Shown one piece after another: positions 1 through 10,632 of a stretch of 63,770 nt of DNA. Source of the stretch: Fragilaria crotonensis (Eukaryota; Bacillariophyta; Fragilariophyceae; Fragilariales; Fragilariaceae); NCBI GenBank assembly GCA_022925895.1, contig JAKSYS010000343.1, forward strand, positions 1-63,770. Reading direction: 5' to 3'. The notes under the pieces were generated by a model that was not told where the DNA came from, ran no database searches, and saw only the letters and a program-made list of their open reading frames with translations. The translations under genes and the position numbers were made by a program. Every line of letters begins with the position of its first letter. The first letter of the stretch is position 1.

Positions 1-220
1 CAGCGATTTAAGTAAGATTCCAATCATGAGAGGGTTACGGGATATTTCAGTTTACCTCTTACTTGCAATGAATTGAAAAACCGAAGTCCAACCGTGCATT
101 GGAGACAACCTCTTTGCCTACACGGACAGCCGCAGCACCATCTACCAGCAAGAACACTTCCTCCTCGTTGCCTTTTGACGTTGCGATTTCGTGGATCAAT
201 AGTATCAAAGAGAATTGACC

Positions 221-874
221 ATGTCGGCCGTTGTAGTAAAGACACGCAAATTCAAGAAGAATCCTCTTCTTGCCCGAAGACAGGTGTGTTTGAAGATTGT
301 TCGGTACATGCTTATAGTGTTTGTTGTTGTGTTTGAGCAAAGCAACGATAGGGAATGATCGTTGTAAATCATGTCAAGCTCCGTGTGAGCAGACTACAGA
401 TTACGGGACAAATCCACCAACTATAATTACGGTCAGCTGGTCCCTGTTATATGAACAGCTCGTTGCAAGCATCATGCATAATTCATGTCAAGTCAAGCGT
501 ATACTCACCCCTATATCCTCGCCATGCTGCAGATGATCCTCGATATTCTTCATCCTGGACGCCAATGTCCCACGTAGCGAATTGAAAGAAGTTGTTGCTG
601 GCATGTACAAGGCTGACTCAAGCTTGTCATTCTCTTTGGATTCGACACGAAATTCGGAGGAGGAAAGACAACTGGATTCTGTCTCATTTACGATAACGAG
701 GAGGCCTTGAAGAAATTCGAACCGAAACACAGACTCATTCGTCACGGACACGGCGAGAAGAAAGAGACCTCTCGTAAGGCCATCAAGGAGGCCAAGAATA
801 AGGGACTCAAGATCCGTGGTACTGGAGCATCCATCGCCAGGCACAAGGCCAAGCGTGCTGCTGGTGACGATTAA
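221..874 (+). CDS. RPS24: 40S ribosomal protein eS24 (one intron, two frame breaks)
   Basis: Small-subunit ribosomal protein eS24. Exon 1 (221-283) starts at an ATG and encodes an N-terminus ending LARRQ. A GT-AG intron (284-532) follows, and exon 2 (533-874) resumes with [10 protein letters not shown]. The core motifs FGGGKTTGF and [11 protein letters not shown], then a Lys-rich tail, match the family, and about 135 aa is the usual eS24 length. Exon 2 is not open in one frame: a two-base loss near 560-563 (a GCGC written GC) and a one-base loss near 624-628 together cost exactly one codon. Between them a second frame reads the expected [20 protein letters not shown]. The two compensating losses in an essential gene look like consensus errors. 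A processed pseudogene is unlikely because the intron is present. Seen: motifs, splice sites and frames. Inferred: the error explanation. Confidence 0.9.
284..532 (+). other. Intron of eS24 gene
   Basis: The donor GTGTGT follows CAG at 284 and the acceptor CTGCAG ends at 532. It is phase 0 and joins ...ARRQ to MILD.... The 249 bp length is the longest of the introns I could define here. Confidence 0.8.
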
Positions 875-2344
875 GCGTCGGCTACAGTAAAGAATAAGAA
901 AATCCTTGATCCTGAACTATGTTAGAGTTATTTTGAGTGCAGAGCCGAGTCATACTGGATGTACGGTATCTGAATAGTGAGCATTGGTGCATGGTCGGGA
1001 GGTGGAACACTATTTTGGTGCTACTAGCGTGGAGTGTTAGACTACGAGCCGTTTGGGGATCAAACGGCAAGCGCTTTCTTATTACAGGTATGCAGCCATC
1101 GGTCTCGACGAAGCATCATTGCTTTCGATTATTCATCGTTGGTTGATGAGACTGTGCCGTCAAGTCGCGTCCTTATTGAGAGGTTAGATGTCCTACTATG
1201 ATAGAGTGTGTGTTGGCTGTTGCCAGGAGTCCCGATTTCCGACAGTCAGGCCTCGTCCGGACACGGGATCTCAGTCGCCAACCCGGAAAATCGAACAGAT
1301 TTGTAGTTTTTGAGACCGTGTGAGCCGTTCCAATGGAATGCGAAGCGTCGCATACCCTCCGCATACACGTCAGCAAACGTGTCTTTTTGAGACGTGTTTC
1401 AGATCTCTCGAATCCGTTTGCACAAAATAGCTAGACTGGAAGCTCGTGCATGTCCACTTATCCAGCTGATCCAACTTTTGAAATAAATCGACTTGGTGAA
1501 ATGGTATGCAATATCAGGCCTCCCTTTTACAGCATCAAAAATACTATGCATCCCGAAACATATCTTAGCATAAAAGCATACAATTACTTCCGGAATCCGG
1601 AAACACACTACCATGTCATACATGCACTGTGATGCCTTGAGCACCACAAATCTATTCTCCATCTGATTGAAACGGGGACATGAACGGGCGCACTATGAAC
1701 GGTTGATAACTGTGGTTTACACTGTATGTGTGATGATGTTGAGCTATACGTAGGTTGTGCCGGAACCATCAGGCCACTTCTGCTGTTAACAACGTACCAC
1801 CGGTCAATGGCGCAGCCCGCAATGGAATCGCAATGATGTGGGTACACACTAAAGTGCAGTGCCGAACATTGTTATCCTTGGAAAATGAACCTGGGATATT
1901 CGTGGGACGGGAGAAGTGAGGTACTCGGACTACGAAGTATCAACTTCAATTTTCAGAAGGACACACAAAACGTAGGGCTAAAGCTTTGCCTTCCGACGGA
2001 AATAGAAACTGCCAAGAGGATACCTAGAACAAAATATCCAGGCCACTCACTCGATGGCACTCGATGGGAACTGACCTGATACAGATCTCACAACCAAGCA
2101 CGACGATACGGCACATGATTGTATCATGGCTAGGATAAAAGGCAATCATGTCTGTGTCCCTCCATATTGTACCTCGAAATGGCCGTATGAATTGTGAACT
2201 ATCTCCCGTTCAGGATAATGTTGCATGATTGGCCACAGCGTTAAGGAACGCTACTCGTCTGCGCCATCGCAATGAGACACACGCATAGTACTTGTCGATT
2301 GCGCCGCTCGGAGGATATCTAGGCAAACGAAACTAGCATGCGAA
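875..2344. other. Gene-free stretch between eS24 and sulfotransferase
   Basis: Only short unsupported ORFs (under 90 codons) on either strand, with no recognisable protein motif, RNA gene or repeat array. It holds the 3' flanks of two convergent genes. Confidence 0.5.
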
Positions 2345-3800
2345 TCACAGTCCCAGTTCCTGGGAAACTTCGTCCAAACAATCATTTCCGCATCCCGAAT
2401 CCCACAAGAGGCAGTCATGACGTTCTTGTTTCACCCCTTCCGCAGAACATGGAAATCGGACCTTGTTTCTACAACGAGCCTCCACCTGTTCGAGTGCCCA
2501 CTTGTAGCGGCGGAGCTGTTGCTGAAACTGAGTCGGATCCAAGGAAGCAATGGTCAAGTCCAACGAGCGATTGACAGTGGCGTACAACAAATTGCTGCCA
2601 CGTTTGTCTTGCATCCATTCATCGGATTCGAGGTATTCCACGAGTGCTGGTGAAACAATCGGTGGTTGAATAAATGTGCATTGTCCTCCTCGTGACATGC
2701 CATCATCATATCCACCATGGGTCTTGGCGTTCAAGACCAAAATATCGGCAGTGGTGAGATTCAAGAGCAGCTGGAGTGTCACCAACGATTCATGCATGCG
2801 TTCCGTGATGCCAATGAAATCATAATCAACATGATTTTGGCAACCATTGGAATGTAATTGTTGTTTTCAAGTTGTTTGTACATGTTATTGGTAGTTGCAG
2901 TAGGTTCGGTTGACATGAATTGGAGGTAATATTCGAATATTTGGGGTGTGGTTCGATAGTAGTATTGAAACGTTTGACGCGATGGCTGTATCTTGGCGCG
3001 TGATACACCAAAATGAAAGAATTCTGATACATCACGATGGGTGGGCTCACGGATAATGGTCCACAGAAACTATGCAATCGATCCCGTTGGTGATACTTCA
3101 ATTGTCTTGCGGGCGAGTGTCCCACACGCGTCTTGCAAATTGTTGTTTTTGTAGTTGTTGTTTCATTCGTTGTCAGTGACAACTGGAGTTGTCTGGCCTT
3201 GGATTTGGCGATCCGGAGAGCAACGCCAGCCACTGTCGAACTAGCAGCTTTTCGAGCCTTAAAGTAGAAAAAGCCCTGCTTGGTCGGTGATTTTTGTCGA
3301 TCAATGGTCTGCCAGTCCGACTCACTTGGATAGCATGGGAATGGATGCTGCCAAATAGGGAACGGTCGGGCCAGTTGATTGGTCAGTGTATAGTTAACAT
3401 TCCGATACGTAGCTGGCATGAGCAGTTTCACGGCATTTTCTTGGATTCCTGGATTTACTTTCAAATCAACGACATCGATTCGGGTTGTATCCGTCCTTAC
3501 ACTTGCATTCCCTCCTCGTTTTCCCGACATTTGGTTTGTTGGTTGGTGGTTGCAGGACGTTGATATCGACATTGATAAATGCGCGTGGCTGCCAAAGTAC
3601 TCAACGTTGACACATGGGTAATTGACATTGCAATTGTTGTTGTCGCCTGATTTGCATGGTCTGCCATTGTGGCCGAACCGAGACGACTGAATTCTTTTTG
3701 AGAGATAGTATTGGCCCAACAACCATGCCTGTATCAACAGCGCTGACAGCCACAGGACAAGTCTATGGAGAGGTATACCATTTGCTCGAATCCGTGGCAT
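2345..3800 (-). CDS. Golgi-type sulfotransferase family protein, two frame breaks
   Basis: Likely a PAPS-dependent carbohydrate sulfotransferase. The N-terminus has a type II signal anchor (residues ~12-32, LVLWLSALLIQAWLLGQYYL) as expected for a Golgi enzyme. The 5'-phosphosulfate-binding loop reads FYFKARKAASSTVAG near residue 185. After a frame change near 3064 comes the 3'-phosphate-binding segment IIREPTHRDVSEFFHFGVSR. After a second change near 2836 comes YDFIGITERMHESLV. The C-terminus has Cys pairs typical of lumenal domains. Each change is explained by one lost base (CC to C; A5 to A4), and the length then fits 485 codons exactly. The gene diverges from the dsRBD-like gene (about 820 bp apart). 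The acceptor substrate cannot be told. A real pseudogene is possible but less likely given the pattern across the window. Confidence 0.75.
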
Positions 3801-4619
3801 GTCGTAACAGTTACAGAGTTACAGTACTTGTGGATGCACAGAGTGCAGACCCCAAGTGTGAAGCAGCAATTGTGTGTTGTTGGCAATCTGAAATTGCAAC
3901 TCACGATAAATCACATTTCTGAAACATGGAATGGAGCGCCATGAGTCTATGTGATGGTTTCGAAGAACAATTAAAACTAATAGTGCTTGTAGTGCAATTG
4001 TATGATATGCGAATCAACAAAAGCTAAGAACCACCAAACACACACACACCACCGACGATGACGATCTTGTGCTGTCTTTCTTTCTCTTGGCGTGTAGAGT
4101 GTAGAGCATCGAGCATGGCCATATGCCATATGCTCTATGATGTACTGGATCAGGGGAGTAGTGTACGGCCTAGTAGAGTAGAACCTGATACCTTTGGTGC
4201 TGTGGTGCTGTACTGTACGACTCTGCGTTGACATGTGCGCCTATATATGGAATCACGTACATGTACAGTACAACCCACTACATGGCATGTGGTACCGTAC
4301 TGGTTGCATAAATACCAGGTACTGTAGCATGAAATCTATGGATGAGGTCTGACATGGATCCCGTTGTCGAGGGTCACGCCCAGCCTCATCAGCATCATTC
4401 ATCTTGAATACTGGTATCTTATTCCCATCACTTCGCTCTTAGCTCTACATCAGTCGCAATCACTAAACAATCAACAGTGAACTCATTGCCCATTGCTGAA
4501 TTGGCTTGGCAAATACTCCGAGTTATACTGATTGCTATTGCTAGTAGTTGTAAACAGTGCAATTGGTATTGCAACTTGACACAGAAACCACTATTGCAAC
4601 TTGCAACACCCAACGGAAC
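3801..4619. other. Divergent intergenic region
   Basis: Separates the divergent sulfotransferase and dsRBD-like genes. It contains a short (CA)n tract near 4041-4052 and one TACTCCGAGT word near 4515. No gene seen; it presumably carries both promoters. Confidence 0.5.
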
Positions 4620-6037
4620 ATGAAACGTGGCTTTCTCAATGACACCAAGAATATCAACCCGAAAAGTAAGGATGGACAAGAGCAACCGCAACAACGTATG
4701 GGTTCATGTACAAATGGACTTCGCGATGATTTCAAAGCAGCACCTAACCATTTTCGTTCGGAAGATCGCGTAGGGGTGACGTTCAACAGAGGACCGAGTG
4801 CATGGGGCACCACTAGTGCATGGGGTAGCAGCAGTGTTGAGACGCAATCACAATCGCAGACCAGGATTTCGGCGGATGATACCATGCCAGCGTCCCAAAG
4901 TCATCAACACCACCAGCAACCGCAACATCAACATGGACCTTGGACAAATTTGAAGAAATCAACACATGAAACTGCTGCTGAAACTGCCGACGGACTTTCT
5001 CATGTCGAGACGATCCATCCATCCTTGACTGGTACTGATATTTCATGCATGACGTCTGACCAGTCCATCGGCACTCCATTCCCCGACACGGGTGCCATGA
5101 AAGACGACACTCCGACTATAGTCAACGCTGCCACAAATCTTGATCGGAGTATCCCATATGCTGGCGAACCCTTGCTCCCATGCAAAACTACTGGCGTCCC
5201 CAAGGCCGCACTGTCCGGTTGGTACGGTCAGAAACCTCGCAGTCATCAACTTTCTAAACTTCAATACGTGTGTTGGCATGATGGTGGGATGCCGCACAAA
5301 TTGCAATTCTCATGTGTCTTTGTGTGTCCTCTGACGGGAGAATGCTTTGCCAGTGGTCGTTATGGTGCTGATCCCAAGGCGTATCATGTGGAGGAGGATT
5401 CCACTTCTCGTCATGGTGATGGTGGTCCTGCTGGTGGTACTGGCGGTGGTGTGATTGTGTGGTACAGTAAGTCAAAAAAGCCACATCCGATCGTGCACTT
5501 GCGCGATGCATCTGTTCGTATCCCCTTGTAGGACGTTGTCTCTCACGTGAATTCATGTTTTGCTTGCCATTGTCTACATCATGGTCATCATTGTGATTCA
5601 TGCTGTTTCTTTTGTTGTGCAGAAAAAAAGGCAAACGCCGAACACGGTGCCGCCGCTCGTGCCTATGATTGTTTCAGTTATCGACATTACTTTGCGACAT
5701 CGACTCGATCGGTGCATTTGGGCCTTGAACGTCCCTATTTGGAAATGACCATGGCCAAGGATTTGGATCCAACGTCGTTACCGCCGCCACTTCCAGTACT
5801 GCCGGCGGAAGTTCAAACAAAGATTGACACTTTGAAGCAAAAGCTTATAAGAGACGTCAAGTACTGGAGTGGAATGACACTGTGGATCAACAGATGGAAG
5901 AACAACAACAAGAGGAGGAACAGAAACGAGCCAAGATGGAGATGACGCTTGCAGAAGAGTATCGTAAGGTCCGCAGCACTGATGGAGAGGACTACGCTAA
6001 AACAACCTTTGATGATGCAGTGGAAGAAGGTTGGTGA
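4620..6037 (+). CDS. Unknown protein with a dsRBD-like C-terminal domain (one intron)
   Basis: I do not recognise an orthologue. Exon 1 (4620-5466) begins at the first true ATG. It encodes a Gln/Ser/His-rich disordered region (to about residue 215), then LPHKLQFSCVFVCPLTG-type strands ending GRYG, then a Gly-rich loop. A canonical GTAAGT donor (5467) and TTGTGCAG acceptor (5622) join it to exon 2. Exon 2 restores WYKKKANAEHGAAARAYDCF, which resembles the last strand and helix of a double-stranded-RNA-binding domain (KK-x-AE-x-x-AA-x-x-A). Past about 5864 the annotated frame ends in nonsense, while the next frame continues as an acidic helical tail (EWNDTVDQQMEEQQQEEEQK) to a stop at 6035. One lost C (CC to C) explains this. 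The dsRBD assignment is inference from spacing only. Confidence 0.65.
5467..5622 (+). other. Intron of dsRBD-like gene
   Basis: Donor A|GTAAGT, acceptor TTGTTGTGCAG|A, 156 bp, phase 1. Splicing restores the run WYKKKANAEHGAAARAY. Reading through the donor instead gives a stop at 5529. Confidence 0.85.
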
Positions 6038-6145
6038 TTGTTTATCAGGGCTTCTTACGTCAAGCGTCATTTGTGCGTCGTGGTCGTCATGACTGTTACG
6101 TTTCGCCTTCTTTTGGAATTGCTCTGCAAGTTCCAAGGACCAAAA

Positions 6146-6739
6146 CTATCCCCACAAACTGTTCGGGAGTTGCGGTGTGGCGTGTTCTAGAGAATCCGAA
6201 CTAGGACGAGGCACGTAGACGCGTGCAATCGGCAGGGAGTTTGGCACTCCAACGGCGATGATGCGCTGGATCCACGGCTCAAAGTCCAGGTTTCGGAGCA
6301 TAAACGCCACTCTTCCGAACTCCCCTTGAGTGCATGGAAGACACGTGGTCGCAAGACGAGCTTCCGCTTCAGGAACTCGCGCATATTCCATCACGGCTTC
6401 CTTGAAATTCTCCCTGGTCACTCCTGAAGCAGGAAGACCAAGCGGATCAGGTGGTAGTGGTAAACCTCCTGGTGCAGCAGCTTGCGCTTGAGCTGCCTGA
6501 ATAGCCTGAACAAAGGCGTTCACGTTCTCCCAGCCAAAAATCACGGGCGGGTCATCTTCCACGTGAAGAGCGAGTTCCATGATCTCATCAAAGAGGTGTT
6601 CCTCTCCATTCCTCTTCAAAACATCTTTGAGCAGGGTAGCATTGGCATTGATTGCGATAGAAACTTCTTCACCGTGCACCGAAGTCGAAACAACAGGCAT
6701 TACGATGCGATCCTCGTTTTCACTTTCCATGGAAGGCAT
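6146..6739 (-). CDS. Hypothetical protein, 197 aa
   Basis: A single open frame with two candidate ATGs (6739 and 6730). The protein is soluble and acidic at the N-terminus, with an Ala/Gln-rich helix (AFVQAIQAAQAQAAA) followed by a Pro-rich linker and a C-terminal half containing CLPCTQGEFGRVAFMLRNL. I recognise no domain, and there is no signal peptide or membrane segment. It lies tail to tail with the dsRBD-like gene (about 110 bp between stops) and is divergent from the FAHD1-like gene. The length, balanced composition and absence of stops support a real gene. Function unknown. Confidence 0.5.
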   Translation of the reverse strand: MPSMESENEDRIVMPVVSTSVHGEEVSIAINANATLLKDVLKRNGEEHLFDEIMELALHVEDDPPVIFGWENVNAFVQAIQAAQAQAAAPGGLPLPPDPLGLPASGVTRENFKEAVMEYARVPEAEARLATTCLPCTQGEFGRVAFMLRNLDFEPWIQRIIAVGVPNSLPIARVYVPRPSSDSLEHATPQLPNSLWG

Positions 6740-7552
6740 GTGGTAGAGATTAGGAAAGAGTTAGCCTTGTACAATACAACCGGAGCTATCGATGTGACTG
6801 AGCGATGTGTTTGATGTCGGAAAAAGACGGAAGCAACAAGAAGCGAACTTAGCACGGGGCGAAGGTTTTGCAAAATACTTTAGAATAAATTGTGAACTAT
6901 TTTGTAAGGTCAACTTATGGATCCCTCGATGTCTCTCCTGTAGAACGTGCGCTCGGTTTGTATGCAACTGTGTGTCGATTATGTAGACTCGTCGTTGACG
7001 GCCATACATGCCCGAAGTGCGTCCGGAATGATGCGGTCGTTTCTACCAATGGGAATCGTTCCCATATTTCGTCGACGCATGTTTGTGTGTTCGAGTGTCA
7101 GTTGAATCCTGTTCATTCACACACGCAGTCATTTCGTAAGTGATCGAAACACGGTCCCGGTGGCCTAGTAGAGTGCCAGTGCCGAAACCCACGATGTTGG
7201 AATTTTTGTGAGATCTTGCGCGCCGATCAAAGAAAAGGAATCTGATCGAGCGTGCCGCCAAATTATGTACAGTAGATCGATCTTTATCTGTTCTCTCTCA
7301 AGAAGCCATCGATCAAATGCGTATCATACACGTACTTGTGCTACTGGTGCTTGATTCTACTCTGCTGAATGATAATGTACTTCCACGTGGAAGTAAATCA
7401 ATTCGACAACATTGAGGACCCAGAACCGGTCCTGAGCCTAGTCTAGAACGAATCTAAACTCGCTTCTCTTGTGTCACGAAAACTAGCACAACATCCTCGC
7501 CAGCGCCAACAATCCCAAAACACTGCGCACACATTACCACAGCATCGAAACC
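6740..7552. other. Divergent intergenic region
   Basis: Lies between the hypothetical gene and the FAHD1-like gene, both transcribed away from it. No gene or repeat array seen. Short ORFs lack support. Confidence 0.45.
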
Positions 7553-8284
7553 ATGGCCAACCATGCATTGTTGTTTGCCGTTCGTCAAGCGACCCTCCCA
7601 ATAACTAGTTCTTCCAAACTTTTCCCCATTCATCGCATATACTGCATAGGACGAAACTACCGCGAACATGCGTTGGAAATGGGACAGAAACCAGGCAATG
7701 CCGAACTTGGCGAACCATTTCATTTTCAGAAACCTGCCGATGCCATAACAACGTCACCATTGGTTCCGTATCCAACGAAAACAAGCAATCTTCACTACGA
7801 AGCGGAGTTGGTAGTTGCCATTGGAAAACAAGGACATGATCTACAAACTTTAGAACAGGCAGAAGATTTAATTTTTGGATATGCTTTGGGATGTGACTTG
7901 ACACGACGGGATTTGCAAAACGAGGCCAGAAACTATCACGACCATGGGACGCATCAAAGGATTTGACTATAGTGCTCCGATAACATCCATTGTACCCAAA
8001 GTGACATTGTTGGAGCTACTGGTACTGATGAATTCTTGAAAACAGAAATCAAGCTGTGGGTCAATGACGAACTCAAACAGTCGGCAACATTGGATCAAAT
8101 GATTTGGACTATTCCAGAAATCATTCAATACTTGTCGCGATACTTCACCCTCCTTCCGGGGGATTTGGTCATGACGGGCACACCAGCTGGAGTCGGACCC
8201 CTTGGCGTGGGAGATCATGTGCGGATACAGTGTGGAGACCAACTTCCGGAATGTACCTTTGAGATTGTTGCGCCACATAACTAG
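7553..8284 (+). CDS. FAHD1-like acylpyruvase (fumarylacetoacetate hydrolase family), three frame breaks
   Basis: A small FAH-fold enzyme of the FAHD1 type, which hydrolyses acylpyruvates and decarboxylates oxaloacetate, usually in mitochondria. The ATG at 7553 sits in ACCATGG. Family landmarks in order: [15 protein letters not shown], the metal-binding [12 protein letters not shown] and [14 protein letters not shown], then [14 protein letters not shown], and [21 protein letters not shown]. The middle is split among frames by three one-base losses, in A4 (near 7931), G3 (near 7959) and A4 (near 7999). Together they remove one codon, so the start and stop frames coincide. Restored length is about 244 aa, normal for FAHD1. 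I infer sequence error, not a pseudogene. No clear targeting peptide is visible, though the N-terminal ~20 residues are weakly amphipathic. Confidence 0.88.
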
Positions 8285-8647
8285 TTGTTTTTGTTTCTGA
8301 TGATGTTGCTACAGCTGGTTTCTTGTCGGTATTCACTTGGATCAATCACCAAACTTCATTCTTGATGAATGTCGGCATGACGACTATTGAGATTCACATA
8401 GGCACCATGTTCACTTTACTCTGTACATTCATGCACGCGTCACGGTGTAGAACAGAACATCATCATCTTATAAATGGTATTTGGTACTTGCTCCGACTCC
8501 ATTGCGTATAAAAGATGTAGAGTCAGGCTGTCGGGTCCATTCGTTGCTAAACATGACCGAGCGAACGGTACCATCGAAACATCGAATGGGGCTACGACAA
8601 AGCAGGCGACGGGCATCATTCCAAGACATGACGTTCACATGCACCTT
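8285..8647. other. Convergent 3' intergenic region
   Basis: Lies between the stops of the FAHD1-like gene (+) and the alpha/beta hydrolase (-). No gene, repeat or RNA recognised. Confidence 0.5.
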
Positions 8648-9837
8648 TTACTTCAACGAAATGCCCGACTGCTCCATCAACCAATCGAGCACTTCATCTC
8701 GATACTCGGCAGTCATTTCGTGCACCATACGATGCAGCAATCTCTTCCACCATGGATGCCCACAACCACGAGTGATTATCAAGGCTAGGTGCTCTGAGAT
8801 TTCACCGAGCTGTTTCTCGTGGTCTTTCTGCATCATGTCCGCTGAGTCCAATTGTGCACGGGAGAAATGTGTATTCCATTTACCACTATTGAAGGATTCG
8901 AGAACTGTGTAGTCGGACCGGAGGAGGGCATTCTCATCATCACCACCACCGTCACGCTGAGCAGCAGCATCAAGAAAACGGGTACAACGATCCTTACCGA
9001 GTTCAGGAATCCGCTCGGCGCACAATTGTGGTGTCAGGGATGCGGGTCGACGGACCAAGCACGATTTGAAACCCCAAGCTCGGTCAATTCCTTGTCACTT
9101 GAGGAATCAATTTTGGAATGTTCATCACGAGGCATGTAGACGAACGCTGTTGCGGGCAGTGTCGTGACGGGTGACGAGGTGTCTTCTCGTGAGAAGGACG
9201 CGGTCATAATGTACGATGCCATGGCCTTGAATTTCAAAACTTTGTAGGCCGCAAACAAGAATGCTCCTCCACTGGAGGCCCCCATCCCAATGCGTGGCAG
9301 GTCCTCCGACAGTTGGACAGTTTGAATCCATGTAGTAAAGACTGTGGAGAGGTCTTTCGAATCTCGTTTTCGTGACCAACACCCCGAGCCACGATCGGCT
9401 GATGTGATGGACAGGACTGCCAAACCTCGATCGAGTGCTGCCTTTGCGACTAGGCGGTCCTCGGGTAGATAAAAGAAATCTTGGCCGCCATGATTGCATC
9501 CGTGAAAGAACACCAGAATGCCCTTGACTTTGTGATTGATGTCTTGTAATGGTAATAGGTAAAATAGTTCGGTAGAACCAATAAGACTCGCCTGTGGACG
9601 AAGGATGGGAACGCTGGGAGCTGTGGTTCCTGCATCCAACAATGATTGCGCATGGGATACACCTCTATTCTCAGTGGCATCGTTGGGTTTTTCCGTCTCA
9701 TCAGCATATTTATTCAAATATTGTAACCATCCAACGCATAAACAAATCATTACTGTCACACAAACTCTCCGCCAGAAGGTGGTGGTAGAGTTAACAGGCG
9801 GACGTGTACGCAAATTCATTGCATTTCGAAACATCAT
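8648..9837 (-). CDS. Membrane-anchored alpha/beta-hydrolase-like protein, one frame break
   Basis: Probable serine hydrolase of the alpha/beta fold, lumenal or secreted. I place the start at the paired ATGs (9837/9834), because a Lys/Arg-rich leader then precedes a signal anchor (FWRRVCVTVMICLCVGWLQY). The frame is open up to 9936, which would add 33 residues. FFHGCNHGGQDFF is the oxyanion-hole loop, GASSGG the nucleophile elbow and VHEMTAEY a plausible catalytic-His region. The frame changes near 9055 (one base missing, GGG or TTT shortened), after which VRRPASLTPQLCAERI continues to a stop at 8648. Restored length is 396 aa. Lipase, esterase or peptidase activity cannot be told from sequence. 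Divergent from the Atg18 gene. Confidence 0.65.
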
Positions 9838-10632
9838 TGCTTTGTTCTCCGTACAATAGTAAGGACGCCTACACCGAAATATGAGCACGATATACCAGAT
9901 TGCAGCTTGGTGTTGTCGTGGCGATGATGGACGCAATGAAAGAACCCAGATTTGATGACAAATGGAACTGTTGTTGTTGTAATTAACAGAGATGAAATCT
10001 TTGAGTTCGCGATTTGCGCGGGATCACCAACTCTCAAACCTCCCGTACGTGCATGTACAGACCAGTAGAGTACAGTACTGAAGTCCTCGAAAACTGGAAA
10101 AGCGGTATTGTTTTCGGACTGTTTTTCTGGCTTAGAGTTGGCTGCGTGTCGCGTCGTCAAGGATCTCAGGGGGTTCCCGAACTTTGAAGCTTGTCTAAGT
10201 AGATGCTACATGATTCTATTACTGGGTGACCAAGAATTCCGGAACCTCCAAGAGTCGTGTGTCTTCAAAATTAACACAGACGGGAAGCCTTCTACAAACA
10301 ACGAACTCACACTCATCTCATCACTGAACAAATCTAACAAGCAGCCACATTCCTCAACCCTACAGTCACCACATCGATTACATCAGACCCCGCATCAATT
10401 CTTATTCCAGTACGTCTCCGCTTTGAGAAACAGTCAAGTCTCGTCCCAATCAATACACTCCATCAAGTTCCAACGTTCAACGCACACCGAAAAAACCAAT
10501 TTCTGGGTTTCCACACGATACACTGCACAGTACGCAGTACTCAGTGGACCGTAGGTCATCGTGAATGCAATTCACAAATTACGACTGATCAACATTAAGA
10601 TCCTTGAACACTTGACAATCGACACTAGAACG
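9838..10632. other. Divergent promoter/5'-leader region
   Basis: Shared upstream region of the hydrolase (-) and the PROPPIN gene (+). The 10.2-10.55 kb part is A/C-rich and open in one frame, probably 5' leader. The ORF there has no recognisable domain. Confidence 0.4.

Noticed and set aside
221-874. eS24 as a processed pseudogene
   Set aside because: The intron with good splice sites is retained, and the two frame losses cancel to one codon; error in the sequence is the simpler reading.
10108-10554. 148-codon ORF upstream of the PROPPIN gene
   Set aside because: A Ser/Gln/His-rich translation without a motif, in A/C-rich leader-like DNA; more likely 5' untranslated sequence.
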